A stretch of DNA of 64,000 nt, from contig NZ_AULT01000027.1 in assembly GCF_000422425.1 (NCBI RefSeq), positions 24,399-88,398 of the forward strand, written 5' to 3'. Origin of the DNA: Oceanospirillum beijerinckii DSM 7166 (GTDB taxonomy: Bacteria > Pseudomonadota > Gammaproteobacteria > Pseudomonadales > Halomonadaceae). The notes beneath the pieces are model-generated. The model was not told the origin of the DNA. It saw only the letters and a program-made list of their open reading frames with translations, and searched no databases. The position numbers and the translations under genes were made by a program. Position 1 is the first letter of the stretch; each line of letters begins with the position of its first letter. Of the stretch, positions 57,920 through 64,000 are shown one piece after another.

Positions 57920-58858
57920 ATGAAGTTAAAAGGTGTATTACTGGATGAGGACAGTCTGGGAGAAGGCATTGATTTTTCAGGGCTTGAACAGCAACTGGAT
58001 ACATTTAATGTCTACGGACAAACCTCTCCACTACAGCTGATGGCCCGAATTCAGGATGCCGACGTTATTTTAAGCAACAAAGTTGTGCTGGATGCTGCCG
58101 CGATCAAAAGCTGCACGTCACTCAAGATGATCTGTGTTCTGGCTACGGGTATGAACAATATCGATCTGGAAGCTGCAGCAGAACTGAATATTCCAGTCAA
58201 GAATGCCATCGCTTATGGCACGAATAGCGTGGCTCAACACACCTTGATGCTGATGTTAATGCTGGCTACTCAACAGGTTCGCTACAGTAAAGCGATCATT
58301 GAAGGCCAGTGGCAACGAAGTCCGTTTTTCTGCATGATGCAACACTCAGTGACAGAATTGGCGGGTAAGCATCTGGTGATTGTCGGTTCCGGTGCCCTGG
58401 GTAGTAAGGTGGCACAACTGGCCGAAGCTTTTGATATGAAGGTGACCTTCAGCGCCCGCCCAGGCAATGAAGGTGGTGATAGTCGTCCCCCGCTGATAGA
58501 GTTGCTGCCGGAAGCCGATATACTCTCCCTGCACTGCCCTCTGACGACAGAAACACATGACCTGATCAATCAGAAGACTCTGACTTTAGCCAAGCCAGGT
58601 CTGCTACTGGTGAACTGCGCCCGTGGCGGCATTGTCAATGAAAACGATGCCTTACAAGCTCTTCGATCCGGTCAGCTGGCTGGCTATGCCACCGACGTAC
58701 TGAGCGAAGAACCTCCGGTCAATGGTAATATCCTGCTGGAGGCTTTGCAGGAAGACCTTAACCTGATTGTGACGCCTCACAATGCCTGGATCTCTCAGTC
58801 AGCCCGACAGAATATTGTTGATCAGGCGGTACAAGCTATTGACTCACTCAGTCAATAA
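57920..58858 (+). CDS. D-2-hydroxyacid dehydrogenase (glycerate/hydroxypyruvate reductase type)
   Basis: A 312-residue NAD(P)-dependent enzyme. The Rossmann loop is IVGSGALGSKVAQ. Catalytic residues are the arginine in NCARGGIVNE, a glutamate in VLSEEPP and the histidine in TPHNAWIS. GTNSVAQHTLMLMLMLA is typical of the glycerate dehydrogenase branch. It probably reduces hydroxypyruvate or glyoxylate, but exact substrate needs assay. GGGA precedes the ATG. Confidence 0.88.
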   Translation: MKLKGVLLDEDSLGEGIDFSGLEQQLDTFNVYGQTSPLQLMARIQDADVILSNKVVLDAAAIKSCTSLKMICVLATGMNNIDLEAAAELNIPVKNAIAYGTNSVAQHTLMLMLMLATQQVRYSKAIIEGQWQRSPFFCMMQHSVTELAGKHLVIVGSGALGSKVAQLAEAFDMKVTFSARPGNEGGDSRPPLIELLPEADILSLHCPLTTETHDLINQKTLTLAKPGLLLVNCARGGIVNENDALQALRSGQLAGYATDVLSEEPPVNGNILLEALQEDLNLIVTPHNAWISQSARQNIVDQAVQAIDSLSQ

Positions 58859-58888
58859 ATCTTATTCATATTTTGAGGGAGCAATAAA

Positions 58889-58990
58889 ATGAATGACACT
58901 CACACAAATGCCCTTAACAAAGGCTGTTGCTCCCAACAATCCTATTCATCCCATGCAATAACAGTTAGAGAACACCATGCGCCTAGATAA
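58889..58990 (+). CDS. Possible 33-residue peptide overlapping rsuA
   Basis: ATG at 58889 to TAA at 58988 encodes 33 residues with a CC pair and a Ser/His-rich tail. A strong GAGGGAG lies seven bases upstream, and the frame ends 14 bases inside rsuA. It may be a leader that couples rsuA translation or may be chance. Confidence 0.3.
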   Translation: MNDTHTNALNKGCCSQQSYSSHAITVREHHAPR

Positions 58991-59675
58991 ATTTATCTGC
59001 CATCACAGCGGTATTTCCCGTGCCGAGGCCAAACGAGTATTACGCCAGGATCTGGTCACCTGTAACGGTGAAGCAGTGCGTAATGGTGCCTATAAAGTCA
59101 CAGCGGAAACAGAGGTTGAGCTGGACGGCCAACTGCTGGGCGAAGTGAAAAAGCGCTACATCATGCTCAATAAAGTGACTGACACTATCTGCTCAACCGT
59201 GGATGAAGAGTATCCATCCGTCATCAACTTTCTGGATGAACTGCCCAACACCCGGGGCCTGCATATCGCTGGCCGTCTGGATGTAGATACGACAGGTCTG
59301 GTACCGATCACCGACGATGGCCAATGGTCACACCAGATCACCTCGCCTAAGAAACAGTGTGCCAAGCGTTACCGAGTCTGGCTGGCGGAACCGCTGTGCG
59401 CTGATGCAGAACAGCAAGTGGAACAGGGCATTCAACTGCACGGAGAAGATGAACTGACTAAACCCGGTATTCTGGAACGCATTGACGATACCGAAGTTTT
59501 ACTCACCATTACCGAAGGTAAATATCATCAGGTAAAACGTATGTTTGCCGCCATGGGCAATAAAGTCGTTGGCCTGCACCGGGAACAGATCGGCGAGATT
59601 GAGCTGGATGAGACACTCTATGAAGGTGAATGGCGCGAGCTGACAGAAGAGGAAATACAGTCCGTCTGGCAGTAA
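58977..59675 (+). CDS. rsuA: 16S rRNA pseudouridine(516) synthase RsuA
   Basis: A 232-residue enzyme (E. coli 231). The N-terminal S4 domain is MRLDKFICHHSGISRAEAKR. The catalytic aspartate lies in GRLDVDTTGL, and EGKYHQVKRMFAAMGNKV is the conserved C-terminal motif. It modifies U516 of 16S rRNA during 30S assembly. It begins inside a possible short ORF. Confidence 0.93.
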   Translation: MRLDKFICHHSGISRAEAKRVLRQDLVTCNGEAVRNGAYKVTAETEVELDGQLLGEVKKRYIMLNKVTDTICSTVDEEYPSVINFLDELPNTRGLHIAGRLDVDTTGLVPITDDGQWSHQITSPKKQCAKRYRVWLAEPLCADAEQQVEQGIQLHGEDELTKPGILERIDDTEVLLTITEGKYHQVKRMFAAMGNKVVGLHREQIGEIELDETLYEGEWRELTEEEIQSVWQ

Positions 59676-59732
59676 GCCTATCTCTTGAAAACATGACTTT
59701 TCCCGAAACAGATACCCCGCCTGATACAACCA

Positions 59733-59755
59733 AAGCCCGACAAACAATCGGGCTT
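59733..59755. terminator. Possible terminator between rsuA and the patatin gene
   Basis: AAGCCCGA at 59733-59740 and TCGGGCTT at 59748-59755 form a perfect 8-bp stem with a 7-base loop. T content after it is low on the plus strand and moderate on the minus strand (TTTGGTTG), so activity is uncertain. Confidence 0.5.
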
Positions 59756-59765
59756 ATCTATTCCC

Positions 59766-60716
59766 CTAATAGATCTCATGCCCTCCGGGGATCACTATTG
59801 CCTGAGTATTCTCCAGGCGCAGAGAACGCAAGCTCTTATCTGCTGCCAGATAGCCCAGGCTGATCATCTCAGCGGCCCGATTAAACTCCAGGGTACCACA
59901 GGCATTACGGGCGATTTCCACTTCCAGATCCGGTGGATAAGCCGCCAGTTTCTGCCGGGCAATCGTGCTTTGCATCGCATCAAAAGCCTGGTTAGCCACA
60001 TCATAGGCCGACCAATCTCTTTTAGGGGCTTCTGCAGAACTCTTCTGAAGACCTTTGAAAAACTGAGTAATTTTCTCATGCAGGGCCGGAGACTCCGGCT
60101 TTTTCAATGCGACACTCTGCTGCTCTATCGCAGGCATCGCATCATTGACAGCAACAGGGCTACGAATTGCCCCGCCTAAGTTGACGGCAATCGTAATATC
60201 GGTCCGATCCCGGAAGGTTGGCGCAATCGGCACAGGATTCAGTACTCCACCATCAATCAAGGTGGTGCCATGTAATTCAAATGGCGTGAAAAACATCGGT
60301 AACGAAATGGAAGCCCGAATCGCATCAAATAAACGCCCACGACTTAACCACACTTCCCTCTCCCCCATAATGTCGGTGGCAACCGCAGTAAAAGGGATCG
60401 GCAGCTCCTCAATATGCTGCTCACCCACCAGCTCAACCAGCGTAGTAATAATTTTATCGCCCTTGATCAAACCGGAGCGGTCCCAGGCGATATCCAGCAG
60501 ATTCACCATATCCGCCTTCTTGATGGCACGCACCCACTGTTCAAATTCATCCAGCTTACCGGCGGCATAAATACCACCAATTAGTGCGCCGATAGAACTG
60601 CCCGATACAGAGGCAATCTGCAGGTTATTCTCTTCCAGCCAGCGGATCACACCAATATGCGCTAACCCCTTGGCACCGCCGCTGCCTAAGACTAAAGATA
60701 CGCTTTTTTTGTCCAT
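59766..60716 (-). CDS. Patatin-like phospholipase, RssA type
   Basis: A 316-residue protein. LVLGSGGAKGLAHIGVI is the glycine-rich oxyanion motif, VSGSSIGALIGGIYA holds the nucleophile serine (GxSxG), and IDGGVLNPVP holds the catalytic aspartate of the Ser-Asp dyad. The C-terminal part (about 200-316) resembles the RssA/YchK extension. It likely hydrolyses lipid acyl esters in the cytoplasm, with the membrane as substrate. It is divergent from the HD-GYP gene. Confidence 0.9.
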   Translation of the reverse strand: MDKKSVSLVLGSGGAKGLAHIGVIRWLEENNLQIASVSGSSIGALIGGIYAAGKLDEFEQWVRAIKKADMVNLLDIAWDRSGLIKGDKIITTLVELVGEQHIEELPIPFTAVATDIMGEREVWLSRGRLFDAIRASISLPMFFTPFELHGTTLIDGGVLNPVPIAPTFRDRTDITIAVNLGGAIRSPVAVNDAMPAIEQQSVALKKPESPALHEKITQFFKGLQKSSAEAPKRDWSAYDVANQAFDAMQSTIARQKLAAYPPDLEVEIARNACGTLEFNRAAEMISLGYLAADKSLRSLRLENTQAIVIPGGHEIY

Positions 60717-60808
60717 TAAACCGTCTCTGTACCGTATGATTTTGCCTATATTAAGATAAGACCCTGCCTCTCTCCAAAGGCAAAGCGATGCAACTCAGGG
60801 AGAAGTTC

Positions 60809-63673
60809 ATGCTGTTGTTTAAAAAAGGAATCTCTCTTCAAATGCTGATCGGCTGGGCTATTTTCAGCGCCATGATTCTATTAAGCCTACTGCTGATCGT
60901 ACAAAGTTATCAAAGTAACAAACAAGCTCTATTACTGGCGACCAGTGAAACAGCCCAACAGCTGGGCCAGACCATCAACGAAAAAGCCCAACGTATCACC
61001 GGCCCTGCACAAAGTGCGCTCCAGATCTTAAGTCATGATCCTTTATTGGAGGCACAAAGCCTCCCCCAACGCTTAAAGCGCCTACCTGTGCTGGCAGAAA
61101 CGTTAACCTCCAACAGCGTACTGAGTGCCATCTATGCCGGTTACGATAATGGTGAATTTTTCCTGCTCAGAACATTGAATGATGCCTTACAACAGAAGTA
61201 CCAGGTACCGGATAACGCACAATATCTGCTGCAAACCATCACCCTGGAAAATGGCAAAAAAGTTGGAGAATGGCGTTTTTACGACCGCTCACTGACACTT
61301 ATCAGTTACGAAGCTAAAAGTGATTACCGCTATGACCCCAGAAGCCGCAACTGGTATGTGGATGCCCGACAGCACTCAGGACAGATATTGACCGCTCCCT
61401 ATCTGTTTTTTACCACTAAAGAGATCGGTATCACTCTGGCGACCCGCAGCAGCCTTGGTGGAAATGCCGTGATCGGCATGGATGCCTCGATTACTGACCT
61501 GTCTGCCCAATTAACCAGCCTACGTTTGACGCCTAACAGTGAACTAGCCATTGTCGATAAATCAGAAAAGGTATTGGCCTATAGCGATACTCAACGCATG
61601 CTGGTGCAGGAAGGCGATAGTTATCGACTGAGTTCACTGGATCATTTAGGCGTAGGGATTTTTCAACAACTTATGGCCGCAAATCCTCCGGCAGGTAAGA
61701 TTCACCCCATTAACCAGGACGACAAAGACTGGTACACCTTATGGATCCCCGTCAGTACTTTTCTGGAAGCAGGGATAAAAGTATTGATTGCCGTACCTGA
61801 AGCCGAGTTATTAGCCCGTGCCAAAAAGGAGATATTCAATCAGCTCAGCTGGGCAACTCTCTTGACCAGCATCATGTTGCTTCTGGGCCTGTATACCGGC
61901 TCCCGTATTGGTCGTTCATTTAAACGGCTTACACTGCAGGTGAGGGATCTGGCGAATTTTAATTTCCATCAAGTCTCTGGTGTTGATTCCCAGATCAAAG
62001 AGGTAAGAGAGCTGAGCCGGGTAGTGGATAAGATGTCTCTCACCATCAATCACTTTCAGTCGATCAGTAGTCTGCTCAACCGGGAGAGCGATCTGGAAAA
62101 GATGCTCAAAGGTGTTCTGGATCATATGGTGCAGGCTACGGGCTTACAGCAAGGTGCCATCTATCTATTCGATGCCGATCATCAGCGTTTTTATCAAACC
62201 TGTCAGACCTCACCTGATGCCTTCCCCAAACAATTGTCGTATCAGGAACACCACCTAAGCCTGTCAGCTCATGTTTTGGAACAGCTGACACGGGCAGAAC
62301 AATGTCTGGTTACACCGTTGCGCAAACGCAATCAGGAGTTGGAGGGCTTACTGATTATTCGCGCCAAACAGGATGTGCAGCATCATGATCATCTGAATCA
62401 CTTTATAGAACACCTGTCCGGCTCAGCCGCTGTAGCTATAGAAACACGCCGCTTGATTGATGGTCAAAAGGAGATGATCGAAGGTATTCTGCGTCTACTC
62501 GCGGATGCTATTGATGCTAAATCACCCTATACCAGCCGCCATTGTGAACGGGTTCCCCAGCTGGCCAATGATCTGATTCAAAATTTGATGGCACAAAAAA
62601 CCGGCCCACTGGCTGACTTCACCATGGATGAGCAGCAACAGGAAGCCTTCCGGGTCGCCGCCTGGTTACATGACTGTGGCAAGATTCTCAGCCAGGAACA
62701 TGTCATCGATAAAGCGACTAAACTGGAAACACTCTACAACCGAATCCATGAAGTGCGCGCCCGTTTTGAGATTCTCTGGCGTGATGCTGAGCTACATTAC
62801 TGGCAGCAGCGGGCCGAAGGTCAGAATATCGATATGCTCAAGCAACAACTGATAGAGACACAAAAGACACTTCAACAGGAATTTGCCTTTATTGCCCATA
62901 TTAATCAGGGCCAGAATCCCATCAAACCCGGCGAGTTGGCACGTCTCAATGAGATCGGTAACCGTACCTGGTTGAGACACTTCGATAATCGCCTGGGACT
63001 TTCCCACGAAGAACTGAGTCAACTGGCCAATCAGCCAAGACAATCGTTACCGGTTCAGGAACAGCTACTATCTGACCGCCCTGAACATCTCGTGTTATGG
63101 CAGGAAGGGCATACACCGCCAGTCACGCCAGATGATCCTAATAATCACTGGCAGTTTAATATGGCTCTACCCAAATACGCTTTTAACTTTGGCGAACGTT
63201 ATAACCTGAGTATTCCTTACGGCACGCTAACAGAAGAAGAACGCTTTAAGATCAATGAACATATTGTGCACACCATCGTGATGCTAAGCAGTCTTCCGCT
63301 ACCGGAGCATCTGAAGGATGTACCGAGAATAGCCGGTAATCACCATGAAAGAATGGATGGTCAGGGTTACCCCAGAGGATTAAGCGGTGATCAGATGTCG
63401 GTTCCAGAAAAAGTAATGGCGATTGCCGATATTTTTGAAGCCTTAACGGCCAGAGACCGTCCCTATAAACAAGCGAATACCTTATCTGAAGCACTACAGA
63501 TTATGGTGAATATGACCCTCAATGGTCATATTGATCATCAGGTCTTCACACTACTATTACAGAACCAGGCCTTTGAGCATTTTAGCCAGCAATATCTGTC
63601 ACCAGAGCAGATTGATGAGGTTGATCTGAAGGGGTTATTGGATCAGTTAAAACCAATGAGCACTATAGCTTAA
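60809..63673 (+). CDS. Cache-HAMP-GAF-HD-GYP phosphodiesterase with long insertion
   Basis: A 954-residue membrane protein. An N-terminal helix (about 12-35) leads to a periplasmic Cache-type sensor (about 40-325), then a second helix (about 345-365), a HAMP-like linker, a GAF domain (about 430-550) and an HD-GYP domain (about 560-930). HD residues are His621-Asp622 in WLHDCGKI, followed by HHERMDGQGYPRGL with Gly853 of GYP. The two motifs are 232 residues apart, where about 60-70 is usual. The intervening part contains a coiled coil and extra helices. c-di-GMP hydrolysis is expected. The ATG at 60809 has AGGGAG six bases upstream; 60788 is an alternative. Confidence 0.9.
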   Translation: MLLFKKGISLQMLIGWAIFSAMILLSLLLIVQSYQSNKQALLLATSETAQQLGQTINEKAQRITGPAQSALQILSHDPLLEAQSLPQRLKRLPVLAETLTSNSVLSAIYAGYDNGEFFLLRTLNDALQQKYQVPDNAQYLLQTITLENGKKVGEWRFYDRSLTLISYEAKSDYRYDPRSRNWYVDARQHSGQILTAPYLFFTTKEIGITLATRSSLGGNAVIGMDASITDLSAQLTSLRLTPNSELAIVDKSEKVLAYSDTQRMLVQEGDSYRLSSLDHLGVGIFQQLMAANPPAGKIHPINQDDKDWYTLWIPVSTFLEAGIKVLIAVPEAELLARAKKEIFNQLSWATLLTSIMLLLGLYTGSRIGRSFKRLTLQVRDLANFNFHQVSGVDSQIKEVRELSRVVDKMSLTINHFQSISSLLNRESDLEKMLKGVLDHMVQATGLQQGAIYLFDADHQRFYQTCQTSPDAFPKQLSYQEHHLSLSAHVLEQLTRAEQCLVTPLRKRNQELEGLLIIRAKQDVQHHDHLNHFIEHLSGSAAVAIETRRLIDGQKEMIEGILRLLADAIDAKSPYTSRHCERVPQLANDLIQNLMAQKTGPLADFTMDEQQQEAFRVAAWLHDCGKILSQEHVIDKATKLETLYNRIHEVRARFEILWRDAELHYWQQRAEGQNIDMLKQQLIETQKTLQQEFAFIAHINQGQNPIKPGELARLNEIGNRTWLRHFDNRLGLSHEELSQLANQPRQSLPVQEQLLSDRPEHLVLWQEGHTPPVTPDDPNNHWQFNMALPKYAFNFGERYNLSIPYGTLTEEERFKINEHIVHTIVMLSSLPLPEHLKDVPRIAGNHHERMDGQGYPRGLSGDQMSVPEKVMAIADIFEALTARDRPYKQANTLSEALQIMVNMTLNGHIDHQVFTLLLQNQAFEHFSQQYLSPEQIDEVDLKGLLDQLKPMSTIA

Positions 63674-63677
63674 CCAA

Positions 63678-63725
63678 AAGATTGACATCCTCCCTCCGCT
63701 AAATCAGGCCAGCTGATTATAGCGG
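63678..63725 (-). mobile_element. Right end of an IS200/IS605-type element with imperfect hairpin
   Basis: The sequence around 63681-63735 matches the TTGACATCCTCC ... GGGGGATTCCT pattern common at the 3' end of tnpB elements. CCGCTAAATCAG at 63696-63707 pairs, with one bulge, with CTGATTATAGCGG at 63713-63725. The tnpB stop lies inside the left arm. The element continues beyond the right edge, and its left end is not seen. The boundary is approximate. Confidence 0.75.
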
Positions 63726-64000
63726 GGGATTCCTACAGCTAGACGGCCATGTCCGACCGCAAGAATGTTCCTGGCCGCATTCACATCGCGGTCGTGCGTG
63801 ACACCACACGCACTGCAGATCCACTCTCTTATTCCAAGTCCTGCGATACCTTTCGGCCTCGAATCAGGCAAACTGCCACAACTCGAACAGGTTTGGGTGG
63901 TGTACGACTCATCAACTTCTTTGAAAACAATACCTGCGTGAGCGCATTTATAATCCAGCATCGTTTTCAGCATGGCCCAACCTGCATCCAGCACAGACTT
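63704..64000 (-). CDS. tnpB: TnpB (OrfB, RuvC-like nuclease), C-terminal part only
   Basis: The last 98 residues of a TnpB protein are visible; the frame stays open to the window edge. KSVLDAGWAMLKTMLDYK, the four-cysteine zinc ribbon (CSSCG and CSACG) and the final RuvC aspartate in HDRDVNAARNI are all intact. TnpB is an RNA-guided nuclease related to Cas12. The gene ends within the right-end hairpin, so its 3' part should also template the guide RNA. Whether the upstream part, and a TnpA, exist cannot be seen here. Confidence 0.9.
   Translation of the reverse strand, partial: KSVLDAGWAMLKTMLDYKCAHAGIVFKEVDESYTTQTCSSCGSLPDSRPKGIAGLGIREWICSACGVTHDRDVNAARNILAVGHGRLAVGIPRYNQLA

Overview
The window looks like core chromosome of a Gram-negative gammaproteobacterium, most plausibly a marine Oceanospirillaceae/Pseudomonas-like lineage. 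That is an inference from family content and gene order; there is no rRNA in the window to confirm it. The strongest clue is the block leuC-leuD-leuB-asd-fimV-truA-trpF-(trpB-trpA)-accD-folC-dedD-cvpA-purF-metZ with a divergent LysR gene. It matches the arrangement known around fimV in Pseudomonas, except that trpBA sit between trpF and accD. The blocks smrB/prmB-aroC-MFS and gpsA-DUF4389-sixA are also familiar gammaproteobacterial neighbourhoods.

Layout. 1-584: start of a permease that runs off the left edge. 585-1399: gene-poor stretch. 1400-3440: yfcL-like gene, ppnN and a small basic membrane protein. 3731-7384: large hybrid histidine kinase (several PAS, HisKA/HATPase, two receivers, Hpt). 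7396-17287: cobalamin nucleotide-loop and late-assembly genes (cobD, cbiB, cobQ, cobU), interrupted by two overlapping 7TM-GGDEF genes and a DMT exporter. 17459-18300: periplasmic SIMPL-domain protein, a 10x7-bp tandem repeat and a bidirectional terminator. 18372-37266: the long minus-strand housekeeping block (methionine, purine, fatty-acid, folate, tryptophan, tRNA modification, FimV, lysine/threonine, leucine). 37439-40732: LysR regulator and a CHASE-PAS-GGDEF cyclase. 40875-43852: polyhydroxyalkanoate synthase, phasin and a small DUF6489-like protein. 43961-48372: MFS transporter, aroC, prmB, smrB. 48601-59675: hydrolases, a 44-residue membrane microprotein, an AEC permease, gpsA-sixA-esterase, two cell-wall enzymes, a 2-hydroxyacid dehydrogenase and rsuA. 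59766-63673: patatin-like phospholipase and an HD-GYP protein. 63678-64000: 3' end of an IS200/IS605-type tnpB element entering from the right edge.

Functionally the window is dominated by anabolic housekeeping. A second theme is c-di-GMP signalling: two proteins with intact GGDEF motifs, one with a degenerate motif (EGESF) paired with an intact paralogue, and one HD-GYP protein with an unusually long insertion. FimV, a polar-scaffold protein elsewhere linked to second-messenger signalling, may connect with this, but that is speculation.

No obvious new defence or mobile system is visible. The most interesting leads are the active/degenerate GGDEF pair, the HD-GYP insertion, the TnpB right end with its predicted guide-RNA overlap, the perfect GGCTGGA array, 84-bp coding repeats in fimV, and several structured leaders and microproteins. 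Functional calls rest on reading motifs by eye, with no database search.
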